Shown piece after piece: positions 24,049 through 33,855 of a stretch of DNA of 64,000 bases. The notes under the pieces were generated by a model. It made no database searches and was not told the origin of the DNA. It saw only the letters and a list, made by a program, of their open reading frames with translations. The stretch lies in NCBI GenBank assembly GCA_030247725.1, contig JAOTRT010000015.1:33105-97104 (forward strand), in the 5' to 3' direction. The DNA is from Candidatus Nitricoxidireducens bremensis (GTDB lineage Bacteria; Pseudomonadota; Gammaproteobacteria; Burkholderiales; Rhodocyclaceae). The first letter of the stretch is position 1; each line of letters opens with the position of its first letter. Both the position numbers and the translations under genes were made by a program.

Positions 24049-25082
24049 CCGCTCTCGGCCCCCTGATGATCGATATCGCCGGCACTTCCCTGACGGCGCT
24101 GGACCGGGAGCGCCTGTGCCACCCTTTGGTGGGTGGCGTCATCCTGTTTACCCGCAACTATGAATCTCCGGATCAGCTCGCGGCCCTGTGCGCCGATATC
24201 CACGCCGTGCGTACGCGACCGCTGCCGATCGCGGTGGATCACGAAGGCGGCCGGGTCCAGCGATTCCGGGAGGGATTCACGCGGCTGCCGGCCATGCGCC
24301 AACTGGGGGAGTGGTGGGACAAGTCGCCCCGTGCCACGGTGGAGTCCGCGCGGGTGCTGGGCTACCTGCTGGCAGCGGAACTGCGGGCCCGCGGTGTCGA
24401 CCTCTCCTTCGCCCCGGTACTGGATCTGGATTGGGGACGCAGCGGCGTCATCGGTGACCGTTCCTTTCATCGCGATCCGGACGCCGTCATCGCTCTTGCC
24501 GGCGGCCTCATCGGTGGCATGCGCGATGCGGGCATGGTCTGCTGCGGCAAGCATTTCCCCGGCCATGGCTGGGTCGAGGCGGATTCCCACGTCGCCATCC
24601 CGGTGGACGAGCGCGGACTCGATGCCATGGCGCCCGATCTCAGGCCCTTCCGGGAACTCAAGCTCGATGGCGTTATGCCGGCCCACGTCATCTATCCTCA
24701 GATTGATGCCCGGCCAGCGGGCTTCTCGCCAGTCTGGTTGCGCATGTTGCGGGAAGAGATCGGTTTCGACGGCGTGATCTTCAGCGACGATCTGTCGATG
24801 GAAGGGGCGAGCGTGGTCGGCGGTATCGTCGCGCGCGCCGAGGCGGCGTGGGCGGCCGGCTGCGACATGTTGCTGGTATGCAATGCGCCGGACTCGGTGG
24901 CCGAACTGCTGGCGAAGTGGCAACCGTCGCCGGACCCCCGGCGCAGTGCCCGCATCGAGCGGCTGCTGCCGAAGACGCCCGCACTGGACTGGGAGGCCCT
25001 TCAGGCCGAAGCCAGCTACAAGGCCGGCTGCTCGGTGGTGCGGCGCTTGTCGGGCATCCTGCCGTCGCCGCAGAATTCCTGA
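24045..25082 (+). CDS. nagZ: Beta-N-acetylhexosaminidase NagZ
   Basis: The product (345 residues, glycoside hydrolase family 3) removes N-acetylglucosamine from cytosolic muropeptides during cell-wall recycling. Family motifs are [37 protein letters not shown] (catalytic His dyad region) and [10 protein letters not shown], with the nucleophile Asp in SDDLS. No signal peptide is present, as expected. It is the last gene of the lepA-nagZ stretch and ends at a terminator shared with efp. Confidence 0.95.
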   Translation: MTALGPLMIDIAGTSLTALDRERLCHPLVGGVILFTRNYESPDQLAALCADIHAVRTRPLPIAVDHEGGRVQRFREGFTRLPAMRQLGEWWDKSPRATVESARVLGYLLAAELRARGVDLSFAPVLDLDWGRSGVIGDRSFHRDPDAVIALAGGLIGGMRDAGMVCCGKHFPGHGWVEADSHVAIPVDERGLDAMAPDLRPFRELKLDGVMPAHVIYPQIDARPAGFSPVWLRMLREEIGFDGVIFSDDLSMEGASVVGGIVARAEAAWAAGCDMLLVCNAPDSVAELLAKWQPSPDPRRSARIERLLPKTPALDWEALQAEASYKAGCSVVRRLSGILPSPQNS

Positions 25083-25114
25083 TCGCCGAACGGCTGGCGA
25101 AGGCTTCCGACCAA

Positions 25115-25145
25115 AGAAAAGGGCAGCCGTCGGCTGCCCTTGCTG
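25115..25145. terminator. Bidirectional terminator between nagZ and efp
   Basis: AAGGGCAGCC (25119-25128) pairs with GGCTGCCCTT (25132-25141) around a 3-base loop, flanked by A-rich and T-rich sequence. Confidence 0.85.
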
Positions 25146-25161
25146 CTTCTGCGAGAAGCCC

Positions 25162-25722
25162 TTACTTGACGCGGTTCTTGTATTCGCCGGTGCGGGTATC
25201 GATCTCGATCTTGTCGCCGGTGGCAACGAAGATCGGCACCATGACTTCCATGCCGCTGGGCGCGATCTTGGCGGGCTTCAGCACCTTGCCGGAGGTGTCG
25301 CCCTTGACGGCGGGTTCGGTGTATTCGACTTCACGCACCACGGAGTTGGGCATCTCGACGGAGATGGCCTTGCCGTCGTAGAACACCACTTCGACCGGCA
25401 TGCCGTCTTCCAGGTAGGGGATGGCGTCGGACATGTTCTCCGCCTCGACCTCGTACTGGTTGTACTCGGTGTCCATGAAGACGTACATGGGATCGGCGAA
25501 GTAGGAGTAGGTGCACTCCTTGCGATCCGGCATGACTTGCTCGAACTTGTCGTCGGCCTTGTAAACAGCTTCGGAGGGCGCGCCGGTGAGCAGGTTCTTG
25601 AACTTGAACTTGACGACGGCCGAATTGCGGCCGGACTTGTTGTATTCGGCCTTCTGGACCACCAGCGGGTCGGAGCCGACCATGATGACGTTGCCGGAGC
25701 GGAGTTCCTGTGCGGTTTTCAT
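25162..25722 (-). CDS. efp: Elongation factor P, arginine-modified type
   Basis: The product (186 residues) relieves ribosome stalling at polyproline stretches. The loop that reaches the peptidyl-transferase centre reads [11 protein letters not shown], with R32 at the tip rather than the Lys used by the EpmA system. This Arg is the target of EarP, whose gene stands directly upstream on the same strand, 34 bases away. Three beta-barrel domains and the end [14 protein letters not shown] are canonical. A TATAAT on the minus strand (25756-25761) may give it its own promoter inside the end of earP. Confidence 0.97.
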   Translation of the reverse strand: MKTAQELRSGNVIMVGSDPLVVQKAEYNKSGRNSAVVKFKFKNLLTGAPSEAVYKADDKFEQVMPDRKECTYSYFADPMYVFMDTEYNQYEVEAENMSDAIPYLEDGMPVEVVFYDGKAISVEMPNSVVREVEYTEPAVKGDTSGKVLKPAKIAPSGMEVMVPIFVATGDKIEIDTRTGEYKNRVK

Positions 25723-25756
25723 GTTGCGTCCTGGACGGAGATCGAAAAACCCTGAA

Positions 25757-26833
25757 TTATAAACGTTTCATGCAAAAACACGCCAGGTTGTCCGCAAGAT
25801 TCCCGGCGACGGCGATTTTCTCCGCCCAGGGCGTCGCCTGGGCGCGCAGGAACGGCAGCGCAGCTCGCAGGGCAGGCCAGGCATCGACCACGGTGCCATA
25901 GCCGTTCCAGGCGTGGCTGAAATTCATCACGGCATCCCGCGCCGCCGTGTCCATGCCGCTGGTGTAGCGGGCGAAAAAAGCCTCCAGTTTGGTGTGATGG
26001 ACATCGTCCGCTTGGGGATAAATCTGCCAGACGAAGGGCCGCTCCGCCCACTGGGCGCGGACGAAGGAATCCTCGCCGCGCACGAAATTGAGGTCGCACC
26101 GGCCCAGCAAGCGGTCATATTCGAGTTGGGAGACGAAGGGAGATGCCCGCAGCCTCAGCGCGCCGCGCCGCCGGTCGTCGCCGGGGGCAAATGGGCAGCC
26201 GAGCCAGGATTCCACCTGTCGCCTCGGCAGTCCGTCGGCAACGGTGCAGTCGATGGCGTCCGCCCCGGCCGCCCAGGTGTCCAGGAGTTTGGGCAGGGCT
26301 GGGTTGTCGTAGCAGAACAGGGACACCCGCAGGTCTTCGTGAGGTTCATTCGGGCCGAAATCCGCATCCCGTTCCCGGATCAGGCCGCCCGTACCGGCGC
26401 CGAAGCCGGGAAAGAAGAAATGCTTGACCAGCGGCAGTCCCGCATGGGGCGAAGCCATGCCGTGGCAGCCGACGACCCAATCTTCGGCGGACAGGTATTC
26501 CAGGTTGATCCACACCGGCGGCCGTTCGGCCATGGCGGCGACGAAGTCGGGCGGCAGTTCGCAGGCGAGGGCCTCGATGACCACCTGGCCGGGAACGGCC
26601 GGGGGAAATGGGGCTCGCCATGGACGGACTTCCACGCCATCGGCCTCCTGGCAGGCCAGGGTCGGGTCGATGCCGGGCCGCAGCCGGGCGAGGGGGGCCA
26701 TGTCGTCGATCCACAGACGCACGGTCCAGCCGTGTTCACGGGCCAATTGGCGGGCGAGACGCCAGCAGACGCCGGCATCGCCGAGATTGTCCACGACGGC
26801 GCAGAAGAGATCGCAGGAGACGGGTGTGTTCAT
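25757..26833 (-). CDS. earP: EF-P arginine rhamnosyltransferase EarP
   Basis: The product (358 residues) uses dTDP-L-rhamnose to rhamnosylate Arg32 of EF-P. It starts [31 protein letters not shown], a typical EarP N-terminus with the catalytic-region Asp in DNLGD. The C-terminal half contains [30 protein letters not shown], another conserved box, and it folds as GT-B. I chose the ATG at 26833 because the long open frame upstream is only antisense to the divergent DNA glycosylase gene. Linkage to efp is the expected arrangement. Confidence 0.95.
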   Translation of the reverse strand: MNTPVSCDLFCAVVDNLGDAGVCWRLARQLAREHGWTVRLWIDDMAPLARLRPGIDPTLACQEADGVEVRPWRAPFPPAVPGQVVIEALACELPPDFVAAMAERPPVWINLEYLSAEDWVVGCHGMASPHAGLPLVKHFFFPGFGAGTGGLIRERDADFGPNEPHEDLRVSLFCYDNPALPKLLDTWAAGADAIDCTVADGLPRRQVESWLGCPFAPGDDRRRGALRLRASPFVSQLEYDRLLGRCDLNFVRGEDSFVRAQWAERPFVWQIYPQADDVHHTKLEAFFARYTSGMDTAARDAVMNFSHAWNGYGTVVDAWPALRAALPFLRAQATPWAEKIAVAGNLADNLACFCMKRL

Positions 26834-26869
26834 GGCTTGCGGACGTGGCGAAGGCGGTATCCTAGCCGA

Positions 26870-27496
26870 ATGCACACCCTGGAAACATGTACTGCCTGCC
26901 CGCGTCTCGCGGATTTCCTCGCCGATGTCCGTCGTTCCCATCCCGACTACCATGCGCGTCCCGTGGCGCCCTTCGGCGATCCGGCGGCGCGCCTGCTGAT
27001 CGTCGGTCTGGCGCCGGGCATGCACGGCGCGAACCGCACGGGGCGCCCGTTCACCGGCGACTACGCCGGCATCCTGCTCTACGAGACCCTCCATCGCTTC
27101 GGTTTTTCCAACCGGCCGGAATCGGTGGCCGTCGGCGACGGTCTTGAACTGAAGGACTGCCGCATCACCAACGCCGTCAAATGTCTGCCGCCGGAGAACA
27201 AGCCCGAGACGGCCGAGATCAAGACCTGCAACCGTTATCTGGCCGAAGAACTGGCGGCGTCGCCCGACGTGCGCGTGATCCTGGCTCTCGGCCTCGTGGC
27301 CCACAAGGCGGTACTGCTGGCGACCGGCCGCAGGCAGGCCGCCCTCGACTTCGCCCATGGAGCGCGGCACGACCTCGGCGATGGCCGCATCCTCGTCGAC
27401 AGCTACCATTGCAGCCGCTACAACACCCAGACCCGGCGCCTCACCGCCGAGGGCTTTCACGATGTCTTCCGTACCCTCCGGGCCGAACTCGACTGA
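26870..27496 (+). CDS. Uracil-DNA glycosylase, family 5 (UDGb) type
   Basis: The product (208 residues) would excise uracil and related deaminated bases from DNA. N-terminal cysteines CTACPRL with later C residues form the iron-sulfur site of this superfamily. Motif 1 reads GLAPGMHGANRTGRPFTGD, and the end motif DSYHCSRYNTQTRRLT fits UDGb (family 5), with NAVKCLPPENKP between. The lack of an Asp or Asn in motif 1 is typical of family 5. It is divergent from earP and overlaps the start of uvrC by 35 bases, so the two repair genes are coupled. Confidence 0.88.
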   Translation: MHTLETCTACPRLADFLADVRRSHPDYHARPVAPFGDPAARLLIVGLAPGMHGANRTGRPFTGDYAGILLYETLHRFGFSNRPESVAVGDGLELKDCRITNAVKCLPPENKPETAEIKTCNRYLAEELAASPDVRVILALGLVAHKAVLLATGRRQAALDFAHGARHDLGDGRILVDSYHCSRYNTQTRRLTAEGFHDVFRTLRAELD

Positions 27497-29288
27497 AGGC
27501 TTCGACGCCAAGACCTTCCTGGCGACGCTGACCGAGGCGCCGGGTGTCTACCGCATGCTCGACGCCGCCGGGCACGTTCTCTACGTCGGCAAGGCGAAGA
27601 ATCTCAAGAGGCGCGTCAGCTCCTACTTCCAGAAGACCGGCCACAGCCCGCGCATCGTCCTGATGCTCCAGCAGGTGGCCAATGTCGAGATCACGGCCAC
27701 CCGCTCCGAGGCCGAGGCGCTGATCCTCGAAAACACGCTGATCAAGAAGCTGGCGCCGAAGTACAACATCCTCTTCCGCGACGACAAGTCCTATCCCTAC
27801 ATCATGCTGTCGGGCGACGAGTTCCCGCGGCTGGCGTCCCATCGCGGCGCCTTCGACCGGAAGTCGCGCTACTTCGGGCCATTCCCCAGCGGCCTGGCGG
27901 TGCGCGAAAGTATCCAGCTGCTGCAGAAGACCTTCCTGCTGCGCACCTGCGAGAACGCCGTCTTCGCCCATCGCTCGCGTCCCTGCCTGATGCACCAGAT
28001 CAAGCGCTGCAAGGCGCCCTGCGTCGGCCTGATCTCGGCGGAGGACTACGGCCGAGATGTGCGCATGGCCGAGCTCTTCCTGCGCGGCAAGCACGGCGAG
28101 GTCATGGATCGCCTGACAGGCGCCATGCAGCAGGCCTCGGACGAACTGCGCTTCGAGGAAGCCGCCGCCCTGCGGGACCAGGTGCGGGCCCTGCAGGCCG
28201 TGTTGCACCGCCAGTACGTCAGTTCCACGCGGGAGGAGGACGTGGACATCCTTGCCGCCACCTCGGCGCGGGGCGAGGTGTGCGTCAATCTCGCCATGGT
28301 GCGGGGCGGGCTGCATCTGGGCGACCGGGCCTGCTTTCCCAAGTCCGGCGAGGGCGAGGCGGAGGTCGCCGAAATCCTCTCCGCCTTCATCGCCCAGCAC
28401 TACCTGGACCATCCGCCGCCGTCGCGGATCATTGTCGGCGTCGATCTCGGCGACGAGACGACGGCCGTATTCGCCGACCGCAAGGTGGCCCTTGCCTTGC
28501 CGCGCAATGAAATGGAGCGGGCCTGGCTCGCCATGGCGGAGAAGAATGCCGAACTGGCGGCCCAGTCGAGGCGCCACGCCCGCGCCCGGGCCGGCGGGCG
28601 GCTGGAGGCCCTGCGGGAGGCCCTCGATCTCGCCGAGCCACCCCAGCGTATCGAGTGCTTCGACATCAGCCACACCATGGGCGAGGGCACCGTGGCTTCC
28701 TGCGTCGTCTGCGTGGACGGCGCCATGAAGAAGAGCGACTACCGCCGCTTCAACATCGCCGGCATCGAGCCGGGGGACGACTACGCCGCCATGCGCCAAG
28801 CCCTGACGCGCCGCTACGAGAAAGTGGCGGCCGGAGAGAGCGCCGCACCGGACCTGATCCTCATCGACGGCGGCAAGGGCCAGCATCGCATTGCCCGCGA
28901 AGTCCTCGACGAACTCATGCTGTCCCACCTGCCCACCGTCGGCATCGCCAAGGGCGAGGAGCGCAAGCCAGGCCTGGAGACGCTTTTCCTCCACGGGCGT
29001 GCCGAGCCGCTACAATTGGCGCCGGACAACACCGGGTTCCACCTGATCCAGGAAATCCGCGACGAGGCCCACCGCTTCGCGGTCGCCGGCCACCGGGCAC
29101 GGCGCGCCAAGGCGCGCGGACGCTCGAAGCTGGAGGACGTGCCCGGTGTCGGTCCGGCAAGGCGAAGGAAGCTGCTGGCCCATTTCGGCGGGTTGGATGG
29201 CGTCATCGCCGCGACGGTGGAGGATCTCTGCCGCGTGGACGGCATCAGTCGCAAACTCGCCGAAGAAATACATACCGCCCTTCACTAG
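27462..29288 (+). CDS. uvrC: Excinuclease ABC subunit C
   Basis: The product (608 residues) makes both incisions in nucleotide excision repair. The GIY-YIG nuclease domain (APGVYRMLDAAGHVLYVGKAKNLKRRVSSYF) is at the N-terminus. The UvrB-binding UVR motif (LRFEEAAALRDQVRALQ) lies near residue 230, followed by the RNase H-like endonuclease domain (ECFDISHTMGEGTVASCVV, DLILIDGGKGQ). The helix-hairpin-helix pair ends the protein (LEDVPGVGPARRRKLLAHFGG). I place the start at 27462, inside the end of the glycosylase gene. Confidence 0.97.
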   Translation: MSSVPSGPNSTEGFDAKTFLATLTEAPGVYRMLDAAGHVLYVGKAKNLKRRVSSYFQKTGHSPRIVLMLQQVANVEITATRSEAEALILENTLIKKLAPKYNILFRDDKSYPYIMLSGDEFPRLASHRGAFDRKSRYFGPFPSGLAVRESIQLLQKTFLLRTCENAVFAHRSRPCLMHQIKRCKAPCVGLISAEDYGRDVRMAELFLRGKHGEVMDRLTGAMQQASDELRFEEAAALRDQVRALQAVLHRQYVSSTREEDVDILAATSARGEVCVNLAMVRGGLHLGDRACFPKSGEGEAEVAEILSAFIAQHYLDHPPPSRIIVGVDLGDETTAVFADRKVALALPRNEMERAWLAMAEKNAELAAQSRRHARARAGGRLEALREALDLAEPPQRIECFDISHTMGEGTVASCVVCVDGAMKKSDYRRFNIAGIEPGDDYAAMRQALTRRYEKVAAGESAAPDLILIDGGKGQHRIAREVLDELMLSHLPTVGIAKGEERKPGLETLFLHGRAEPLQLAPDNTGFHLIQEIRDEAHRFAVAGHRARRAKARGRSKLEDVPGVGPARRRKLLAHFGGLDGVIAATVEDLCRVDGISRKLAEEIHTALH

Positions 29289-29293
29289 ATTCC

Positions 29294-29869
29294 ATGCCCC
29301 TGAATATCCCCAACCTGCTGACCTGGGCACGCATCCTGATGATTCCCCTGGTCATGGGCGTCTTCTACGTCCCCGCCGAATGGCTCTCGCCCGTGGGGCG
29401 GGACGTGGCGGCGACGATCTTCTTCACCCTTGCCGCCGTCACCGACTGGTTCGACGGCTGGCTGGCGCGCAAGCTCGGCCAGACCTCGGCCTTCGGCGCC
29501 TTCCTCGATCCGGTGGCGGACAAGCTGATGGTCGCCGCCGCCCTGGCCGTGCTGCTGCAGCTCGATCGCGTCGATGCCGCCATCGCCTTCATCATCGTCG
29601 GTCGCGAAGTGACCATCTCGGCGCTGCGCGAATGGATGGCGAAGATCGGTGCAGCGAAGAGCGTCGCCGTCTCCTTCGTCGGCAAGCTCAAGACGACGGC
29701 CCAGATGATCGCAATTCCGATGCTGCTGTTCCACGATCCCATCGGCCCCTTCGATCCCCACGCTTGGGGCACCTGGCTGATCTACGTCGCCGCCGTCTTG
29801 ACCCTGTGGTCGATGGCCTACTATCTGCGCAAGGCGTGGCCGGAAATATCGGCGCGCACTTCACAGTAG
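29294..29869 (+). CDS. pgsA: CDP-diacylglycerol-glycerol-3-phosphate 3-phosphatidyltransferase
   Basis: The product (191 residues) makes phosphatidylglycerol phosphate at the inner membrane. The CDP-alcohol phosphotransferase motif DGWLARKLGQTSAFGAFLD(PVAD) is complete with all Asp residues. Four to six membrane helices are predicted by eye. It starts five bases after the uvrC stop; the uvrC-pgsA pair is common. Confidence 0.97.
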   Translation: MPLNIPNLLTWARILMIPLVMGVFYVPAEWLSPVGRDVAATIFFTLAAVTDWFDGWLARKLGQTSAFGAFLDPVADKLMVAAALAVLLQLDRVDAAIAFIIVGREVTISALREWMAKIGAAKSVAVSFVGKLKTTAQMIAIPMLLFHDPIGPFDPHAWGTWLIYVAAVLTLWSMAYYLRKAWPEISARTSQ

Positions 29870-29900
29870 CGGCGAAACAAAAAAAAGATGCGATCAAGCG

Positions 29901-29928
29901 TTGACACATTTTCGTTCGCCGCTATAAT
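29901..29928 (+). promoter_or_regulatory. Strong sigma-70 promoter of the tRNA-Gly gene
   Basis: Consensus TTGACA (29901-29906), a 16-base spacer and consensus TATAAT (29923-29928) stand 13 bases before the tRNA. Confidence 0.9.
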
Positions 29929-29941
29929 TCGTCTCCGTTCT

Positions 29942-30017
29942 GCGGGAGTAGCTCAGTTGGTAGAGCGATACCTTGCCAAGGTATAGGTCGAGAGTTCGAG
30001 ACTCTTCTCCCGCTCCA
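29942..30017 (+). tRNA. tRNA-Gly(GCC)
   Basis: GCGGGAG/CTCCCGC acceptor, anticodon loop TTGCCAA (GCC), encoded CCA. First gene of a three-tRNA cluster. Confidence 0.97.
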
Positions 30018-30024
30018 GAATCCT

Positions 30025-30054
30025 GGGGGAAAGCGAAGCTGCTTTCCCCCTTTT
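30025..30054 (+). terminator. Terminator hairpin inside the tRNA cluster
   Basis: A perfect 10-bp stem GGGGGAAAGC/GCTTTCCCCC with a GAAGCT loop is followed by TTTT. It separates tRNA-Gly from the following two tRNAs, at least in part. Confidence 0.8.
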
Positions 30055-30082
30055 AGCTTCAAGGCCCCGGCGACGGGGCAAC

Positions 30083-30156
30083 GGCGCGATCGCATAGTGG
30101 CCGTGCAACGGATTGCAAATCCGTCTACCCCAGTTCGATTCTGGGTCGCGCCTCCA
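30083..30156 (+). tRNA. tRNA-Cys(GCA)
   Basis: GGCGCGA/TCGCGCC acceptor, anticodon loop TTGCAAA (GCA), encoded CCA. Confidence 0.97.
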
Positions 30157-30234
30157 AGATTTCTGTGCCGGTGCTGTCCAGCGCCATCCGCCGGATAGAA
30201 TCGACGCTCCGGCTCGGTCGTTCAGTCGGAACGG

Positions 30235-30319
30235 GCCCGGATGGTGAAATTGGTAGACACAAGGGACTTAAAATCCCTCGGCGCAAGCCGTACCGGTTCG
30301 ATTCCGGTTCCGGGCACCA
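30235..30319 (+). tRNA. tRNA-Leu(TAA)
   Basis: GCCCGGA/TCCGGGC acceptor, anticodon loop CTTAAAA (TAA), long variable arm of leucine type (CGGCGCAAGCCG), encoded CCA. Confidence 0.97.
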
Positions 30320-30481
30320 GTCCTTTCCTGCCCCGACGATCCCCACTCATCGAGACCCTTGCCGCGGCTTGCGGAGCCAGCCATCCCGCCAATGTGTGTT
30401 AGTCTCCGCCCTGTCCGCGGAAGCCTGCGCCCGCATTGTTTCGCCCGCCAGCGAATCCCACCTACCGGATACCGTACCGTT

Positions 30482-30913
30482 GTGATCGTCCTCAATCTCG
30501 TCTGCCGCCATGAACACCGCTTCGAGGGCTGGTTCGCTTCGGCGGAGGCTTTCGAGAACCAATTGCAGCGCTCCCTCGTGAACTGCCCGATCTGCAACAG
30601 CGTCGAAGTGAGCCGCCTGCCGTCGGGCCCCCACGTCGTGACTTCCTCGTCGCGCACGACGGCGCCTGACGACGCCGGCCACGAAAGCCTGGAAGCCGTG
30701 CAGGGCCTGCTGCTTGAGGCCCTCAAGACGGCGGCGCGGGACAGCGAGAACGTGGGGCACCGCTTCCCGGAAGAGGCGCGCCGGATTCACTACAAGGAAG
30801 CGCCCGCCCGCAGCATCCGCGGTGTCGCCTCCGCCGACGAGACGCGGGACCTGCTCGACGAAGGCATCGTCGTTATTCCGCTGCCGGTGCCGCCCAGCGA
30901 AGACACCCACTGA
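30482..30913 (+). CDS. DUF1178 family protein
   Basis: The product is 143 residues. It starts at a GTG: MIVLNLVCRHEHRFEGWFASAEAFENQLQRSLVNCPICNS, a family hallmark with C8/H10 and the CPIC pair that could bind one zinc. The rest is helical and acidic, with HRFPEEARRIHYKEAPARSIRGVAS as the second conserved stretch. Function is unknown. An upstream ATG would extend the protein into a poorly coding region, so I prefer the GTG. It directly follows the tRNA cluster. Confidence 0.88.
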   Translation: MIVLNLVCRHEHRFEGWFASAEAFENQLQRSLVNCPICNSVEVSRLPSGPHVVTSSSRTTAPDDAGHESLEAVQGLLLEALKTAARDSENVGHRFPEEARRIHYKEAPARSIRGVASADETRDLLDEGIVVIPLPVPPSEDTH

Positions 30914-31035
30914 CGATCCTCGGGTCGTCAATCGCCGGGAATAGAAGCCCCCGGTTTTCCCTTTCGTTCGTCGCCAGCCTCCGGATTTTCGACCCGGGTT
31001 CGGCAGGCCGTGCATTCCTCCTTGCGACAAATTCC

Positions 31036-31051
31036 TGTCCGGTTTGCGACA
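31036..31051. promoter_or_regulatory. NifA upstream activator sequence for nifV
   Basis: TGT-CCGGTTTGCG-ACA matches the NifA consensus TGT-N10-ACA. It lies about 50 bases before the -24 element. A half-site TTGCGACA also occurs at 31022-31029. Confidence 0.8.
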
Positions 31052-31100
31052 AACCCCATGGCGGTGTTTTCAGTCAATTGATTTGACGGGGGATTTTTTC

Positions 31101-31117
31101 GGGCATCGTCTTTGCAA
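31101..31117 (+). promoter_or_regulatory. Sigma-54 promoter of the nifV operon
   Basis: GGGCATCGTCTTTGCA carries GG at -24 (31102-31103) and GC at -12 (31114-31115) with exactly ten bases between. The start of transcription would be near 31127, giving a 12-base leader with a ribosome site. Confidence 0.82.
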
Positions 31118-31138
31118 GACAGGGGCGAGAGGTTGCCC

Positions 31139-32272
31139 ATGCCCAAGCCAAGATACGCCACCATCAACGACACCACCCTGCGGGACGGCGAGCAGTCCGC
31201 CGGGGTGGTGTTCAGTCTCGACGAAAAGCTCGACATCGCGCGCCGCCTGGCGGCCCTGGGCATTCCCGAGATGGAAGTCGGCATTCCCGCCATGGGCGAG
31301 GCCGAGCGCGAGAGCATCCGCGCCGTCGCCGGCCTCGGCCTCGGCGTGGGGCTCATGGTCTGGAGCCGCATGCATGCGGCGGACATCGCCGCCTGCTCCG
31401 GCCTCGGCGTCGGGATGATCGATATCTCCGCCCCGGCTTCCGACCGGCATCTGCGTTCCAAACTGCGCAAGGACCGGGAATGGCTGCTGGCTGCCGTCAC
31501 CCGTCACGTGGGCCTGGCCCGGGATGCCGGGCTGGAGGTCTGCGTCGGCGGCGAGGATGCCTCCCGCGCCGATCTGGACTTCCTCAAGCGCCTCGTCGTA
31601 ACTGCCCAGCGGGCCGGCGCCCGGCGCTTCCGCTTCGCCGACACTCTGGGTGTCCTGGAGCCCTTCGGCGTCTTCGAACGCATCGCCGCCCTGCGGGCCG
31701 TCAGCGACATCGAGATCGAAATGCACGCCCACGACGACCTGGGCATGGCGACAGCCAACACGCTGGCCGCGGTTTGCGCCGGCGCTACCCATGTGAATAC
31801 CACGGTCAACGGCCTCGGCGAACGCGCCGGCAATGCCGCCCTGGAGGAAGTGGTCCTGGGCCTGCGCCAATGCCATGGCATCGAAACCGGCGTCGATCTG
31901 CGCGCCTTTCCGGCCGTCTCGGAGAAGGTCGCCGCCGCCGCCGGCCGCCCCGTACCCTGGCAAAAGAGTGTGGTCGGCGAAGGCGTCTTCACCCACGAAG
32001 CCGGCATCCATGTGGATGGCCTGCTGAAGGACCCGGACAACTACCAAGGCTTCGCGCCGGAACTGGTGGGGCGCAGCCACCGCCTCGTGCTCGGCAAGCA
32101 CTCCGGCAGCCGGGCGGTGCAGGCGGTCTTCGGCCGGCTCGGCGTCCGGCTCGGCGAAGCCGACGCCGCCCTGGTGCTCCTGCGGGTGCGCGCCTTCGTC
32201 GGCGTGCGCAAGCGGGCGCCCAGCGACGACGAACTGTTGAACATGCTTGAGGAGGTGGGTCATGGCCGATAG
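31139..32272 (+). CDS. nifV: Homocitrate synthase NifV
   Basis: The product (377 residues) condenses acetyl-CoA with 2-oxoglutarate to homocitrate, the organic ligand of the iron-molybdenum cofactor. HMG-CoA-lyase-like motifs are [17 protein letters not shown], with metal and substrate residues, then [17 protein letters not shown] and [20 protein letters not shown]2-like secondary regulation domains are absent, as usual in NifV. The ATG at 31139 follows a GAGAGG site and lies just after the predicted sigma-54 start. It leads nifV-cysE-nifW-nifZ-nifM. Confidence 0.95.
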   Translation: MPKPRYATINDTTLRDGEQSAGVVFSLDEKLDIARRLAALGIPEMEVGIPAMGEAERESIRAVAGLGLGVGLMVWSRMHAADIAACSGLGVGMIDISAPASDRHLRSKLRKDREWLLAAVTRHVGLARDAGLEVCVGGEDASRADLDFLKRLVVTAQRAGARRFRFADTLGVLEPFGVFERIAALRAVSDIEIEMHAHDDLGMATANTLAAVCAGATHVNTTVNGLGERAGNAALEEVVLGLRQCHGIETGVDLRAFPAVSEKVAAAAGRPVPWQKSVVGEGVFTHEAGIHVDGLLKDPDNYQGFAPELVGRSHRLVLGKHSGSRAVQAVFGRLGVRLGEADAALVLLRVRAFVGVRKRAPSDDELLNMLEEVGHGR

Positions 32273-33059
32273 CGATGTCGCCGTACTGGTCCTGCCTTCC
32301 GGAGCGCCGAACCCAGGTCTGCTGACCCTGATCCGCGAAGACCTGCGCTGCGTCTTCGGCCGCGACCCGGCGGCGCGCAACGTCTTCGAGGTCCTGGTCA
32401 CCTATCCGGGCCTTCACGCCCTCATGGCCCATCGTGTCGCCCATCGCTTGTGGCACGGGGGCTGGCGCTTCGCGGCCCGCTTCCTGGCCTTCCTCGCCCG
32501 CGCCGTCACCAACGTGGACATCCATCCCGGCGCCCGCATCGGTCGCCGCTTCTTCATCGACCACGGCGCCGGGGTCGTCATCGGCGAGACGGCGGAGATC
32601 GGCGACGACGTCACCCTTTACCACGGCGTCACCCTGGGCGGCACCACCTGGAATGCCGGCAAGCGCCACCCGACGCTGGAAGACGGCGTGGTGGTCGGCG
32701 CCGGCGCGAAAATTCTCGGCGCCATCCGCATCGGCGCCGGCGCCCGGGTCGGCGCCAACTCGGTGGTCGTGCGCGAAGTGCCGGCCGGCCGCACCGTGGT
32801 CGGCATTCCGGGCCGCATCGTCGGCGAACGCAGCGCACGGCTGCGCGCCGCCGCCGGCATGCCCATCGACCTGGACCACCACCTGATTCCCGACCCGGTC
32901 GGCAAGGCCGTCGGCTGCCTGATGGACCGCATCGAAGCCCTGGAGGCCGAGGTGCGCAGCCTCAGGGGCTTGGCCCCGGCGGCGAAGGAGGAGGGCTGCC
33001 TGGCCTGCGCGGCGGGCGAGCTCTGTTGCGAGGAACATCACCTTGGAGGACTTTCATGA
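32262..33059 (+). CDS. cysE: Serine O-acetyltransferase, nif-linked
   Basis: The product (265 residues) would acetylate serine to supply cysteine for the large iron-sulfur demand of nitrogenase. The left-handed beta-helix is seen in [45 protein letters not shown], with catalytic His and Asp. After residue 220 there is an extra tail with cysteines ([18 protein letters not shown]), a feature of nif-associated CysE copies. The start overlaps the nifV stop by 11 bases, and its stop overlaps nifW. Confidence 0.92.
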   Translation: MADSDVAVLVLPSGAPNPGLLTLIREDLRCVFGRDPAARNVFEVLVTYPGLHALMAHRVAHRLWHGGWRFAARFLAFLARAVTNVDIHPGARIGRRFFIDHGAGVVIGETAEIGDDVTLYHGVTLGGTTWNAGKRHPTLEDGVVVGAGAKILGAIRIGAGARVGANSVVVREVPAGRTVVGIPGRIVGERSARLRAAAGMPIDLDHHLIPDPVGKAVGCLMDRIEALEAEVRSLRGLAPAAKEEGCLACAAGELCCEEHHLGGLS

Positions 33060-33379
33060 ACACCCTGGCACCCGAGCTTGAAGAAGACCTCGCCGACCTC
33101 GAATCCGCCGAGGACTTTCTCAACTATTTCCGCATTCCCTACGACCCCGCCGTCGTCCAGGTGAGCCGCCTCCACATCCTCCAGCGGGCCCACGACTACC
33201 TGGCGGCGCGCCCGGCCGGCACACCCCTGGAGTTCGAGGACTACCGTGGTGCCCTGGCCCTGGCCTACACCGATTTCCTCAAGTCCGACGCCCTCACCGA
33301 AAAGGTGTTCAGCGTGCACAAGCGGGCCGCCGGCATCGCCACGATCCCCATCGGCGCCATCGGCCGGGCACGCCACTGA
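33056..33379 (+). CDS. nifW: Nitrogenase-stabilizing protein NifW
   Basis: The product is 107 residues: [33 protein letters not shown] and [20 protein letters not shown] are NifW hallmarks. NifW associates with the MoFe protein and protects or matures it in the presence of oxygen. It overlaps cysE (ATGA) and is followed by nifZ after two bases. Confidence 0.94.
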   Translation: MNTLAPELEEDLADLESAEDFLNYFRIPYDPAVVQVSRLHILQRAHDYLAARPAGTPLEFEDYRGALALAYTDFLKSDALTEKVFSVHKRAAGIATIPIGAIGRARH

Positions 33380-33381
33380 CC

Positions 33382-33855
33382 ATGGAATCCCGCTGGGACT
33401 TCGGCGACTCGGTGCGCGTCGTGCGCAATGTGCGCAACGACGGCACCTTCCCCGGCATGGACACCGGCACGCTGCTGGTCAAGCGCGGCAGCGTGGGGAC
33501 GGTGGTGGACATTGGCACCTTCCTCCAGGACCAGATCATCTATTCGGTCCATTTTCTCGACATCGACCGGGTCGTCGGCTGCCGCGAGGAGGAACTCATC
33601 GACATCGCCGACGACTGGACGCCCAGCCGCTTCGAAACCAGGGAGCGGGTCGCCGTGACGGCGGCCCTCGCGGTGCAGGGCGAAGTGCTCGTCCCCCTGG
33701 GGGCCATCGGCGAGATCCTCAAGGTGATCCGCGACGAGAAAGCCGGCGTCCTCTACCACGTCCATTTCGATTGCCTGCCGGGCCGTCCCCTGGGCGTCCC
33801 CGAGGCGTCCCTGCGGCCCCTGGTCCGGCATGGGGAGGCGGCTGTCGATGGCTGA
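33382..33855 (+). CDS. nifZ: Nitrogen fixation protein NifZ
   Basis: The product is 157 residues. The N-terminal NifZ domain reads WDFGDSVRVVRNVRNDGTFPG, with VKRGSVGTVVDIGTFLQDQIIYSVHF. A second, related segment (about residues 90-145) repeats this layout in weaker form: VPLGAIGEILKVIRDEKAGVLYHVHFDCLPGR. NifZ helps form the second P-cluster of the MoFe protein. It overlaps nifM by eight bases. Confidence 0.92.
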   Translation: MESRWDFGDSVRVVRNVRNDGTFPGMDTGTLLVKRGSVGTVVDIGTFLQDQIIYSVHFLDIDRVVGCREEELIDIADDWTPSRFETRERVAVTAALAVQGEVLVPLGAIGEILKVIRDEKAGVLYHVHFDCLPGRPLGVPEASLRPLVRHGEAAVDG

